This document shows, one piece after another, positions 54,343-62,504 of a stretch of 64,000 nucleotides of DNA. Location: contig NZ_NPKT01000008.1 of NCBI RefSeq assembly GCF_008329565.1, positions 124,001 through 188,000 of the forward strand, read 5' to 3'. Both the position numbers and the translations under genes were made by a program. Each line of letters opens with the position of its first letter. The stretch's first letter is position 1. The DNA comes from Mycolicibacterium sp. P1-5 (lineage in GTDB: Bacteria; Actinomycetota; Actinomycetes; Mycobacteriales; Mycobacteriaceae). The notes below the pieces were generated by a model. That model did no database searches. It was not told where the DNA came from and worked only from the letters and a program-made list of their open reading frames with translations.

Positions 54343-56055
54343 CTAGTGGTAGTGACCGGATGTCGGGGCGCGGTACAGCTCGGGATCCGAAGGCAGCACA
54401 CCGATATCGGTGAGGATGTTGTCGGCGCGATGAGGAGCGGTCATGCCGTCGACTTCGAGGGCATCACCCTGACCGCTGACGATATCGGCCATGCTGAACA
54501 AGGATTCGGTGCCGGGATCGAAATAGTGACTGTGGTCGTTGATGGTCCATCCGGGTACCTCCGCTTTGAAACGGGTTGACCCGAACCCGTCCATGGCCGG
54601 GTCAGCACCCAACGCCAGTGTCACCCCGGTCGCAGGCACATGGACTTGCGGCAGAACGCCGAGCTGTGTGATCGGGTCTGTCGACGCGGCACCCACGAAC
54701 ACATGCCCTCCCGGAGCGAGGTGAAAGTCGTTCGCACTCCTGGCCATATCGGTTCCCGGGGAGCCGATGAGGATGACGTCGCCGGAGTGCATGCCGTAGC
54801 CGGCGGCAGCGTCGGCCACCGTCGTCGACCCGTAGGAGTGGCCCATGACGGTTATGTGGGACAAGCCCGGCCCGTGAGTGGCATTGAGGCCGTTGACATC
54901 CGCGGCCAGCAGTGCGCCGCCCTCGTGCGCTAGCGAGGTCTGCGCGACTTGCGGGTCGGTCAGGTCGTCAGGCGCGTTGTAACCCATCCATGCCACCACC
55001 GACGTCGCTGTGGTCGGGTCCGCTGCCTTGGCTTCGATATAGAGGTTGGTGGCGTCGTCGGCGGACAGCCAGCCCTCGGTGACGCTGTGGCTGGTGCCCG
55101 GCACCACCACCGTGGTGTTCGCGGCCTTATCAGGGTTGCCGATCGCGATCGCCGCACGGCCCTGACCATCGAACTTCGTTGGTTGGTACACCTGCAGGTA
55201 GGTGTGCGCACCGGTCTGTAGCGAGTCGTGTTCGAGTGCGTCCTGAACCTTGACCGCGTTGGTGTAACGCATGACGTCGTCCGGGGTGCACCCGTAGCGA
55301 AACGGATTGTCCAGGACGTCCTGAGCGGAGACGCCGTGCCGGCTGGCGGCTTCCTCGATGTTCTCGATGTCGGTGCGCATCGCGGTCTGGTTCGCCTGAT
55401 CGCGAGCCTCGACCGGGATGCCGTTGAGATTGCCCAGATATGGCGGGTTGTCCCGCAATTCGGCCTGTTGCTGCTCGGGTGTCAGCGAATCCCACCACTT
55501 CTTGACGTCCTCGGGCGGCGTCGACTCTGAGGGTGGCGCCGGCGTGGGCTGGGTGTCGGGCATTGGCAGCTTGCCGTCGGCCATGTTGATGGCCGCGGCC
55601 AGCTCGGCGTCAACGCCGTTGGCCTCAGCGATGATTGCGTTCAGACGGGTCTGCAGGTCTGCGATTTTCGTCGCCAGCTCCGCGGGTGTCCCCTTGAAAC
55701 CCGGACCCTTGACCACTGTGCTCGTGGCGGGGTCGACATCGAGGCCCTGGCTCCTCGCGTCGTCTTTGAGGTCGCGCAGCTCGATCTTGACTTTCTCGAT
55801 GTCCTGAGCGGCTTTCTGCGCGGCTTGGGCTACCGCGAGAGCTTCGCGGGCGTGCGTGTCGAGGTCGACTCGCGTTCTATGGATCGCGTCGCGAGCGGCG
55901 TCTGCGGTGACCCCACCCCAGCACTCAAAAGCCGGCAACTGTTCGGACGCCCGCGCAGCGTCGGTCGAGGCGCCGCTGCGCGCGGATGCTGCGTGGAAAA
56001 CTTCCCGGACGGCCTCGGGATCCCAGCGTTCGATGTCTGCGACGCTAAGCGTCAC
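54343..56055 (-). CDS. DUF1023-type alpha/beta hydrolase with N-terminal helical domain
   Basis: 570 aa from the GTG at 56055 (MTLSVADIERWDPEAVREVFHAA, the usual opening of this mycobacterial family); an ATG at 56067 would add four residues. Residues about 1-160 are helical with Ala/Glu-rich coiled stretches. A Pro/Ser linker (DTQPTPAPPSESTPPED) follows, then the hydrolase domain. That domain has the nucleophile motif VMGHSYGSTTVAD and a late His (NDHSHYFDPGT). DUF1023 proteins accompany ESX-type substrates. Its start overlaps the stop of the EspC-like gene, so the pair is translated together. Confidence 0.87.
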   Translation of the reverse strand: MTLSVADIERWDPEAVREVFHAASARSGASTDAARASEQLPAFECWGGVTADAARDAIHRTRVDLDTHAREALAVAQAAQKAAQDIEKVKIELRDLKDDARSQGLDVDPATSTVVKGPGFKGTPAELATKIADLQTRLNAIIAEANGVDAELAAAINMADGKLPMPDTQPTPAPPSESTPPEDVKKWWDSLTPEQQQAELRDNPPYLGNLNGIPVEARDQANQTAMRTDIENIEEAASRHGVSAQDVLDNPFRYGCTPDDVMRYTNAVKVQDALEHDSLQTGAHTYLQVYQPTKFDGQGRAAIAIGNPDKAANTTVVVPGTSHSVTEGWLSADDATNLYIEAKAADPTTATSVVAWMGYNAPDDLTDPQVAQTSLAHEGGALLAADVNGLNATHGPGLSHITVMGHSYGSTTVADAAAGYGMHSGDVILIGSPGTDMARSANDFHLAPGGHVFVGAASTDPITQLGVLPQVHVPATGVTLALGADPAMDGFGSTRFKAEVPGWTINDHSHYFDPGTESLFSMADIVSGQGDALEVDGMTAPHRADNILTDIGVLPSDPELYRAPTSGHYH

Positions 56056-56371
56056 GCGCCTGACCATTCGGCCGATAGACGTCGGCGAGCTCCTCGGCAC
56101 CCCGCTGATCCATCGCCGCGAACGTCATACCGCTCACCCGCATACCCTCGGCGTGCTCATAGAGACGGGTGGTCAAGGACGTCGTCACCGTCGTCCAGGC
56201 GGCCGCTTTGGCCGCCAGCGCCGACTGGGATTGCCCCACCCAGCTGAACAGCGATGACTCAATGGTCTGGTCGGCCTGGGAATGGGTGGCGAACACGTTT
56301 TGCGAATGCCGATCGAGCACCCCACCAGAAGTGACAAGCGACTCCGGATCGACCTTCAGCGGCTCGGCCAC
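56045..56371 (-). CDS. EspC-like (DUF2580-type) putative type VII secretion-associated protein
   Basis: 108 aa from the GTG at 56371, with GAGGAGG upstream. It starts MAEPLKVDPESLVTSGGVLDRHSQ and has a WxG-like turn (SSLFSWVGQSQSALAAKAAAW) between two helices. It ends YEHAEGMRVSGMTFAAMDQRGAEELADV. This is the layout of EspC/DUF2580 proteins exported by ESX systems. It is paired with the DUF1023 hydrolase gene (11-base overlap). Export is inferred; no ESX core gene is in the window. Confidence 0.78.
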   Translation of the reverse strand: MAEPLKVDPESLVTSGGVLDRHSQNVFATHSQADQTIESSLFSWVGQSQSALAAKAAAWTTVTTSLTTRLYEHAEGMRVSGMTFAAMDQRGAEELADVYRPNGQARDA

Positions 56372-56534
56372 GGCCCGCCTCCTCGCCAGCGCAGCAAACT
56401 GTCTGAACGGCCAAGGTACCACTAAAGGAGCGTGCACCAAGTACGCCCGGAAAGGCCGCACCCGTCTCGGTGACGCGACACGCGGGCATCGAAGAGCATG
56501 GCGGCCAACGCGCATGATGCGACAAGATGGACCG

Positions 56535-57005
56535 GTGGCCCGCGCCGATACCCGCGTTTCGAGGTCAGTGCGCGCAATCGTCGTCGTGGCGTTGCTGGGC
56601 GGGTTGCTCGCGCTCGTTCTGACGAGTTGTCCGGCCAATCGTGATGGCATACCCGGCCAATTGGCGACGGCCAAGGAGGAAACCCAATCGGCGGTGCGCT
56701 CAGCGGCACTGGGACTGCAGTTATCGGCCGACCGGCGCTCGACGTCCGCGCTGGCGTCCGTCCAGCTGGCGGATATGCGTGATCAGATCATCAAGGCGTA
56801 CAAGAAGATTGCGAGCTTGAGAGCCGAGAACGAGACCGATCTCAACCACCAGCGGGTACTGACGACCGCCATGACCGGATTCATCGACGACCTCAACGCG
56901 GCGTCGGCCGCCGTGAGGGGCGCGTCCCAATCGGCGGACCTGCCGCCACTACGTCAGCGTCTTCTCGATGGCGCCGACGCTCTTGATCGCGACTACGACC
57001 GATGA
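56535..57005 (+). CDS. Small putative lipoprotein upstream of NRAMP-like transporter
   Basis: 156 aa from the GTG at 56535; ATGs at 56514 and 56517 are alternatives. Signal helix AIVVVALLGGLLALVLTSC ends in a lipobox-like LTSC. The remainder is helical, with heptad-like Ala/Leu spacing (QLATAKEETQSAVRSAALGLQL..., LADMRDQIIKAYKKIASLRAENETDLNHQ), so a coiled coil is likely. Its stop overlaps the transporter's ATG (ATGA). This strict coupling suggests an accessory or partner of the transporter. No named family is recognised. Confidence 0.75.
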   Translation: MARADTRVSRSVRAIVVVALLGGLLALVLTSCPANRDGIPGQLATAKEETQSAVRSAALGLQLSADRRSTSALASVQLADMRDQIIKAYKKIASLRAENETDLNHQRVLTTAMTGFIDDLNAASAAVRGASQSADLPPLRQRLLDGADALDRDYDR

Positions 57006-58231
57006 AGAAGCTGTTCGCCGTCGCTCTGGGGATCCTCACCGCCATCGGCGGCTTCCTGGACATCGGCGATCTGGTGACCAACGCAGTCGTCGGGTCGCGC
57101 TTCGGGATGGGCCTTGCCTGGGTGATCCCGGTCGGAGTCGTGGGCATCTGCCTGTACGCCCAGATGGCCGGGCGGGTGGCGGCGGTCAGCGGCCGCGCCA
57201 CCTTCGAGATCATTCGTGAACGCCTTGGCCCCAGGATGGGAGCGGCCAACCTCAGCGCGTCGTTCTTCATCAACCTGATGACCGTGACGGCCGAGATCGG
57301 CGGCGTGGCGCTGGCGCTTCAGTTGGCGACCGACGTCGGGCCCCTGCTATGGGTGCCGGTGGCGGCTTTCGCTGTCTGGGTGGTGATTTGGCGGGTCAAG
57401 TTCTCGATCATGGAGAATGTCAACGGCCTACTGGGACTGTGCCTGATCGTCTTCGCCGTCGCGGTCTTCGCGCTCCACCCGCAATGGTCCGCTCTCGCGC
57501 ACCAGGCGGTTGCACCAGTCATACCGCAGACTGAATCGGCGGCCACCTACTGGTACTTCGCGATCGGCCTGTTCGGCGCGGCGATGACACCCTATGAGGT
57601 GTTCTTCTTCTCCTCTGGTGCCCGCGAGGAGCACTGGACAACGAAAGATCTGAGTACCTCACGGCTCAATGTGCTGATCGGCTTTCCGCTGGGCGGCCTG
57701 CTCTCGCTGGCCATCGCCGCCTGCGCGACGCTGGTCCTGCTACCCGCGCAGATCGAGGTCACCTCGCTATCGCAGATCACCATGCCGGTGGTGATGGCCG
57801 GTGGCAAACTGGCGCTGGCGTTCGTCATCATCGGTATTGTGGCCGCCACCTTCGGCGCAGCGCTGGAGACCACACTGTCGGCCGGCTACACCCTGGCCCA
57901 GTTCTTCGGCTGGGCGTGGGGCAAGTTCCGTCGCCCCGCCGAGGCGGCTCGGTTTCACACCGTAATGCTGGTGACCATATTGGTATGCGCCGCTGTGCTC
58001 TTCACCGGAATCGATCCGATCCTCGTCACCGAATATTCAGTGGTGTTCTCGGCGATCGCGCTGCCGCTGACGTATCTGCCCATCCTGATCGTGGCCAACG
58101 ATCCCGAGTACATGGGCCGCCACGTCAACGGCCGAGCGGTGAATATCGCGGGCTCGATCTATCTGGTGATCATTCTCATCGCCTCCCTGGCCGCCATACC
58201 GTTGATGATCGTGACAGGGGCCGGCCAATGA
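57002..58231 (+). CDS. Divergent NRAMP-family metal transporter
   Basis: 409 aa with about 11 TM helices in the LeuT/NRAMP pattern. The canonical TM1 metal motif DPGN is replaced by GFLDIGDLVTN (about residues 17-27), and the TM6 motif MPHN by AAMTPYEVFFFSSGA (about 190-205). TM6 keeps the Met but not the His/Asn. Ion choice may therefore differ from Mn/Fe transporters. It is coupled upstream to a lipoprotein gene and downstream to a PRC-barrel-type gene by 4-base overlaps, forming a four-gene operon. Confidence 0.82.
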   Translation: MKKLFAVALGILTAIGGFLDIGDLVTNAVVGSRFGMGLAWVIPVGVVGICLYAQMAGRVAAVSGRATFEIIRERLGPRMGAANLSASFFINLMTVTAEIGGVALALQLATDVGPLLWVPVAAFAVWVVIWRVKFSIMENVNGLLGLCLIVFAVAVFALHPQWSALAHQAVAPVIPQTESAATYWYFAIGLFGAAMTPYEVFFFSSGAREEHWTTKDLSTSRLNVLIGFPLGGLLSLAIAACATLVLLPAQIEVTSLSQITMPVVMAGGKLALAFVIIGIVAATFGAALETTLSAGYTLAQFFGWAWGKFRRPAEAARFHTVMLVTILVCAAVLFTGIDPILVTEYSVVFSAIALPLTYLPILIVANDPEYMGRHVNGRAVNIAGSIYLVIILIASLAAIPLMIVTGAGQ

Positions 58232-58614
58232 GCCGTTGGACAAGTGACCTGCCGGACGCACCCCGCGCACCGGGAACTCTCATCGACGCGCGCCTGCACC
58301 TGCTGGACCGGCAGATGCTCGACGCCGACGGGGCGGCGGTCGGCATCGTCGACGACCTGGGACTGTCTGACACGACCGGCGCCGCACCCCACGTCACGGC
58401 GATTTTGACCGGCCAGGTCCTGTTCACTCGAATCTTCGGCGGGCGCCCGCCGACATCACGGCTACAGGCGCTGCCGTGGCGGCTCATCACAAAGGTCGAC
58501 GCTGCGCTGCATGTGAGCCCAGAGGCGGACCACTTCGACGGACTGTGGATCGAGCACTGGCTGCGCGATCGCTTCATCGCCCGCATCCCCGGAGGCCGGC
58601 ATGCAGCTGAGTGA
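58228..58614 (+). CDS. PRC-barrel-like protein 1
   Basis: 128 aa from the ATG at 58228, overlapping the transporter stop (ATGA). The N-terminal half (LIDARLHLLDRQMLDADGAAVGIVDDLGLSD) follows the PRC-barrel beta pattern. The middle, VTAILTGQVLFTRIFGG, and the C terminus, EADHFDGLWIEHWLRDRFIARIPG, are of unknown fold. PRC-barrel domains act in RNA processing and as small regulatory subunits. Being joined to a metal transporter, it may be a cytoplasmic gating or regulatory partner; that is inference. Confidence 0.7.
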   Translation: MSRWTSDLPDAPRAPGTLIDARLHLLDRQMLDADGAAVGIVDDLGLSDTTGAAPHVTAILTGQVLFTRIFGGRPPTSRLQALPWRLITKVDAALHVSPEADHFDGLWIEHWLRDRFIARIPGGRHAAE

Positions 58615-58939
58615 GCTTCTCGGGTTACCGGTCTGCGACAGCGACGGCACACAGCTAGGTTCGTTGATCGACGTGCGGTTGAGCGTCACCGGCGACATGG
58701 GAGACCGGCCCGACGCGCCAAAAGTGGTGGGCGTCATTGTGAGTCCGCATTCCAGCTCGTCCTACCTCGGATACGAGCGCCGCCGCGTCGATCAACCCCG
58801 GGTCCTCGCGAATCTGCTGCGCTGGCGGCACCGCGGCACCTTCCTGACCCTGTGGGACGATATCGAGGATGTCACCAGCGACCGGGTGACCCTGCGAAAC
58901 GGCGCCACCAAGTACTCCCCTGTACTGAAACAGGGTTGA
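58601..58939 (+). CDS. PRC-barrel domain protein 2
   Basis: 112 aa, overlapping the previous gene by 14 bases. LSELLGLPVCDSDGTQLGSLIDVRLSVTGD is a good PRC-barrel opening, followed by VVGVIVSPHSSSSYLGYERRRVDQPRVLANLLRWRHRGTF and VTSDRVTLRNG, similar to mycobacterial PRC proteins. It is the last gene of the lipoprotein/NRAMP-like/PRC operon, so the operon encodes two adjacent PRC-type proteins. The exact role is unknown. Confidence 0.8.
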   Translation: MQLSELLGLPVCDSDGTQLGSLIDVRLSVTGDMGDRPDAPKVVGVIVSPHSSSSYLGYERRRVDQPRVLANLLRWRHRGTFLTLWDDIEDVTSDRVTLRNGATKYSPVLKQG

Positions 58940-59484
58940 GGCACAACGACTTTCGCCATCCACCGCGACGAACCGCCATACGGACATTCCCCCCGAGGTG
59001 ACAACCTCCGGCCGGCGAGGCCCCAGTGAGTCAGACACCAAAGGCGCACAGGCTCGTGCGGTAGGGCTTCAATTAGTGAGTATCCCGAACTTCTTCGCAC
59101 GCCAGAGCGTTTTGGCGCCCACGAGATAGGAGTTGTGTCGAAGTCAAGCTTGTTGGCCGATTGCGGCCCACGTCAGCGTTGCCACTTCTGTGCCGAAGGG
59201 TATCGAATCGGACTCGATGGCCGAACGCTGTTTGCCATGCGTCTCTCAGGGAACCTCAAGAGAGCGGCAGGTGCCGGGCCGGTCATGTCCAGCCTGCCGT
59301 TGAGGCGCCGTGCGGGATGACTGCTGTGTTAAGAAGCAGCGCGGGCCCGGCGGGCGCCGTCCGGAGCAAGTATCACCATTTTGTGACCAAAGCTACATCC
59401 GCCGCCTCCCGCTATTAATATTGATGGCGTCAGTTACAAAATCACGTCAGGTTCGACGGATATTCCAAACCGAGGGGTATTCAG
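58940..59484. other. Intergenic region without a recognised gene
   Basis: 545 bases between the PRC-barrel gene and the PAS-ANTAR gene, with an A+T-rich stretch from about 59380 to 59460 that should include the promoter of the latter. GAGGGG precedes the ATG at 59485 by eight bases and serves as its ribosome-binding site. Short frames here have no start signals or family resemblance. Confidence 0.6.
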
Positions 59485-60174
59485 ATGTCAGGGCGGGCAG
59501 ACGAGCGACGGTGTGAGGCCAACCGCAATGGCCGAGCGCGGTCTTTAGCTGATGGGGAATTGTCCCGGGTCGGCTGGGTCCGGTATTTCTTCGATGAGGA
59601 CCGCTGGGAATGGTCGGACGAAGTGGCGCGCATGCACGGCTATGAGCCGGGGACCGTCACTCCGACAACCGAATTGGTGGTCTCTCACAAGCATCCCGAG
59701 GATCGCCAAGAGATCGTCGATCTGTTAAAGCAGGTGCGGCACACGCGCAAAGCGTTCAGCACGCGGCACCGCATTCGCGACCGGCATGGACGCATGCACC
59801 ATGTGATCGTGGTGGGTAACCAGTTGCGCGATGAAGCCGGCGAGGTCATCGGCAGCGACGGCTTCTACGTCGACCTGACCGGTGACGTCAACACTGCCCA
59901 GGCACAGCTGAGCCACGAGGTCGAGGACATCGCCGCCCGGCGGTCGCCGATCGAGCAGGCCAAGGGAATGCTGATGATGGTCTACAGCATCGACGCGGAT
60001 GCAGCCTTCGACCTGTTGCGGTGGCGCTCGCAGGAGAGCAACGTCAAGTTGCGCGACCTCGCCCAGCAGATCACGTCCGACTTCCTGGGTGTGGCCCACA
60101 ACGGCGCCATGCCGGCGCGATCGGTCTACGACGAGCTACTGATGACCGCCCACGTTCGAGTGGGCCAAGGCTAG
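59485..60174 (+). CDS. PAS-ANTAR RNA-binding regulatory protein
   Basis: 229 aa. The N-terminal PAS_3-type fold (about 30-135) shows WVRYFFDEDRWEWSDEVARMHGYEPGTVTPTTELVVSHKHPEDR and a C-terminal beta part GNQLRDEAGEVIGSDGFYVDLTGD. The C-terminal ANTAR domain (about 155-215) has RSPIEQAKGMLMMVYSIDADAAFDLLRWRSQESNVKLRDLAQQIT. ANTAR proteins bind tandem hairpins in leader RNAs and prevent termination; the PAS domain would supply a sensor. It is a single gene; RNA targets are unknown. Confidence 0.93.
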   Translation: MSGRADERRCEANRNGRARSLADGELSRVGWVRYFFDEDRWEWSDEVARMHGYEPGTVTPTTELVVSHKHPEDRQEIVDLLKQVRHTRKAFSTRHRIRDRHGRMHHVIVVGNQLRDEAGEVIGSDGFYVDLTGDVNTAQAQLSHEVEDIAARRSPIEQAKGMLMMVYSIDADAAFDLLRWRSQESNVKLRDLAQQITSDFLGVAHNGAMPARSVYDELLMTAHVRVGQG

Positions 60175-60177
60175 CGT

Positions 60178-60471
60178 TCAGCCCGACGCCAAGTCGTAGG
60201 GAGGCGCGCCGACGCCGCTCACCATGAGTTGGCCGGAGGGCACTTTCTCGACGATCCGCACTGGCGCGCTGCGTCTTCCGATCGTCAGCTCGGCGCGCTG
60301 GCCGGCGGTGAGGTCATCAGGAACTCCGTAGGCAAGGCCCTGCCAGTGGTACTGCCCGTCGATCGGATTGAGGTGCCCGGCGAGGCGGACCCGGACGGGG
60401 CAGCGCACACCGGCGATGTCGAGTTCGGCGTCGCCGTCGAATACGCCGCTGTCGTCCACGGTTGCGGTCAC
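60178..60471 (-). CDS. DUF4873-type protein paired with diiron oxygenase
   Basis: 97 aa from the GTG at 60471, which overlaps the oxygenase stop (GTGA); GTGs at 60483 and 60492 are less likely. It is almost all beta-strand: DDSGVFDGDAELDIAGVRCPVRVRLAGHLNPIDGQYHWQGLAYG..., then RAELTIGRRSAPVRIVEKVPSGQLMVSGVGAPPYDL. This matches my memory of DUF4873, a small domain often near or fused to flavin or other monooxygenases. A role as accessory to the AurF-type enzyme is inferred. Confidence 0.78.
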   Translation of the reverse strand: MTATVDDSGVFDGDAELDIAGVRCPVRVRLAGHLNPIDGQYHWQGLAYGVPDDLTAGQRAELTIGRRSAPVRIVEKVPSGQLMVSGVGAPPYDLASG

Positions 60472-61391
60472 AGGAAGTTGCACCGCTTCCACATCCGTCG
60501 GCTGATGCGGTTCATCAGCCCGATCTCGTCGAGGAACGCTGCCAGCGGTGCGAATCCGATTCGCATCGTCTCGTGGAAGTACAGGTTGGCACGGGCTTGC
60601 CGGCGGCCTTCGTGGCCGTCGAGGCCGGCCCGACGGTACACGGCGCGATTGGTGAACAGGTAACGGTAGAACGGGCCACCGGCACCGTGAATTGTGGCGA
60701 GCCGGAATCGGTTTCGGCGACGCATCTGGGGGACCTCACGACGCGCACCGTCACGGGCGAACTGGATGTGGCGCGCTTCCTCGGTGACGTGAATTCGCAT
60801 GACGCGACGCACGATTGGCTGGACGTCGGGATCGTCGAGGATCTCCCGCTGCAGCGCGTCGAAGATCTCCTCCCCCACAAGCGCGGCGATCCACAACACC
60901 GTCTTTCGGAACACCAACGGCAGCAGATTGATGATCTTCCGTTGAATCCGGCTGGGCTGGAACGGTTTCCCGTCGACCGCCTGGATTGCGCGGCCGAACA
61001 TGACCATATGACGGGTCTCGTCGCCGAGTTCGGTGAGCGAGTAGTGGGTGGACGCCGCGGTGACGTCGGCGTGCATGAGGCCGCGCAGCAGTGCCTGGTT
61101 CAGGATGTTCTCGAACCACACGCCGGCCGAAAGCAGGTTGATGAACTCCTGACGGGACAGCTCGATCTGCTGTTCACGGGTCATCTCCTCCCACATCGGT
61201 GTGCCGTACAGCGACACGACGCGAGGCGGCAGGAAGAACTTGTCGGGCACGACGGGGGTGTCCCAATCGATGTCGACGACGGGGGCGTAGGACTTTCGGG
61301 CCGACCCTTTCAGCAGCCGATCGGAGAAGTCCTCTCGACTCGGTGGCGTCGCCGTCCTGGTCGAAGGAGCCTCCGAAGAAACTGCAGCCAT
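60468..61391 (-). CDS. AurF-type diiron N-oxygenase family protein
   Basis: 307 aa from the ATG at 61391 (AGGAGG upstream). A start at 61457 would begin inside the palindromic operator. Four-helix ferritin-like ligands are visible: EFINLLSAGVWFENILNQ, SLTELGDETRHMVMFGRAI (ExxxH), VGEEIFDALQREI and HVTEEARHIQFARDGAR (EExxH). AurF oxygenates aromatic amines to nitro compounds; the mycobacterial relatives' substrates are mostly unknown. It is divergent from a TetR gene and coupled to the DUF4873 gene, suggesting inducible expression by a small ligand. Confidence 0.88.
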   Translation of the reverse strand: MAAVSSEAPSTRTATPPSREDFSDRLLKGSARKSYAPVVDIDWDTPVVPDKFFLPPRVVSLYGTPMWEEMTREQQIELSRQEFINLLSAGVWFENILNQALLRGLMHADVTAASTHYSLTELGDETRHMVMFGRAIQAVDGKPFQPSRIQRKIINLLPLVFRKTVLWIAALVGEEIFDALQREILDDPDVQPIVRRVMRIHVTEEARHIQFARDGARREVPQMRRRNRFRLATIHGAGGPFYRYLFTNRAVYRRAGLDGHEGRRQARANLYFHETMRIGFAPLAAFLDEIGLMNRISRRMWKRCNFL

Positions 61392-61450
61392 GTCGAGCCT
61401 CCTGCTGGTCGAAGCGGTTCGGGCAGGCGCAATGCGCCGGTAAGACCGAA

Positions 61451-61475
61451 GATACATTCTTCGTTCGTTTGTATC
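61451..61475. promoter_or_regulatory. Candidate TetR operator between oxygenase and regulator genes
   Basis: GATACA and TGTATC form inverted arms separated by 13 bases within the 116-base divergent region between the AurF-type gene and the TetR gene. It contains the direct repeat TTCGTTCG. Confidence 0.5.
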
Positions 61476-61507
61476 AATAGTGTCCGAACAGGGCTTACAC
61501 TGCAGGC

Positions 61508-62140
61508 ATGAAGTACAGCGGCCTGCTTGCCCAGGCAGTGCAGCGTTTCGGGTCGCCGACCGTGGAAGGCAACGCCGAGCGGATCCTCGATGCGGCGTTG
61601 AAGCAGTTCGAACTGTTCGGAATACGCCGGTCGACGGTGGAGGACATCACCCGCCGGTCCGGCCTGGCGCGCGTGACGCTGTACCGGACGTTCGCGAACA
61701 AGGACGCGATCGTTGAGGCGGTGCTGCTGCGCGAACTTCAGCGGTTCCTCTCCGCTCTGGCGGCTGAGGCCGGCGGCTACGAAGAAGCAGAAGACAAGCT
61801 GGTCGAAGGGTTCGTGTTCACGCTGAACACGCTGCGGGGGCATGCGCTGCTGCAGAGGTTGCTGGCGACGGAACCCGAGACCGTGCTGCCGTTTCTGACG
61901 GTCGAAGCCGACGGCATCGTCCGGACGGCCTCGTCATTCCTGGCCCATCAGCTGGCGGTGGCCCTGCCTGAAGACAATCGCACCCAGATCGAGTTGCTCG
62001 AGGTCGCCGAGGTGACGGTTCGGATCATCGTGTCGTTCGTGCTCACGCCGTCGCAGAATGTCGCGCTTGGCGATGACGATGCTCTGCGGTCGTTCGCGCG
62101 GCGGTATCTGGTGCCGCCGTTGTTGGGGTTGACGGGTTAG
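61508..62140 (+). CDS. TetR-family transcriptional regulator
   Basis: 210 aa. HTH region: NAERILDAALKQFELFGIRRSTVEDITRRSGLARVTLYRTFANKDAIVEAVLLREL. The C-terminal domain is helical, with no recognisable subfamily motif. It is divergent from the AurF-type/DUF4873 pair with the palindrome 61451-61475 between, so it probably represses them. It ends at 62140, overlapping by 4 bases the stop of a possible convergent small gene. Confidence 0.92.
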   Translation: MKYSGLLAQAVQRFGSPTVEGNAERILDAALKQFELFGIRRSTVEDITRRSGLARVTLYRTFANKDAIVEAVLLRELQRFLSALAAEAGGYEEAEDKLVEGFVFTLNTLRGHALLQRLLATEPETVLPFLTVEADGIVRTASSFLAHQLAVALPEDNRTQIELLEVAEVTVRIIVSFVLTPSQNVALGDDDALRSFARRYLVPPLLGLTG

Positions 62141-62436
62141 CAGCCCCTCAGATTCACCGGTCGATGATCCACCAGCGTGCCCTCGGCCTGGCATCGGCTG
62201 TGCCAGCAAAGGCGACCCTCACTCGAGCCCGGGTTGCGCATCGCACCAGCCCAGTTTGCGGAAGTCTTAGCTGTAATCGAACGCGGCGGTGCGGCGAAAG
62301 CCTGGCACGCTAACCGTGATCCACACAAACGGTCGGCGGACATTCGTATAAAACGAATTTCACGCCCGCGGCTGAGCTCCCGCCCATTCTGCGGTTCTCG
62401 CAGCACGACATCGTGTAGCTTGCTGACAGAGTTCAT
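62137..62436 (-). CDS. Possible small Cys-containing protein
   Basis: 99 aa. The ATG at 62436 has an excellent ribosome-binding site (GAGGAGA, seven bases). The C terminus carries several Cys and a His (EGRLCWHSRCQAEGTLVDHRPVNLRGC) that could bind zinc. The codon use is less GC-biased than its neighbours, and I recognise no family, so it may be non-coding. It converges with the TetR gene by 4 bases. It is called only because of the start signal and the fit between flanking genes. Confidence 0.4.
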   Translation of the reverse strand: MNSVSKLHDVVLREPQNGRELSRGREIRFIRMSADRLCGSRLACQAFAAPPRSITAKTSANWAGAMRNPGSSEGRLCWHSRCQAEGTLVDHRPVNLRGC

Positions 62437-62504
62437 TCCGGTTCTCCTCAGGCGTCGGACTGCACATGATGCCTAATTCGCAGTAACCGACCATGGGCTT
62501 GGAC

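Noticed and set aside
59474..59484. GGGGTAT as a SigF-type -10 element before the PAS-ANTAR gene
   Set aside because: No -35 GTTT at the required distance; GAGGGG is better read as the ribosome-binding site.
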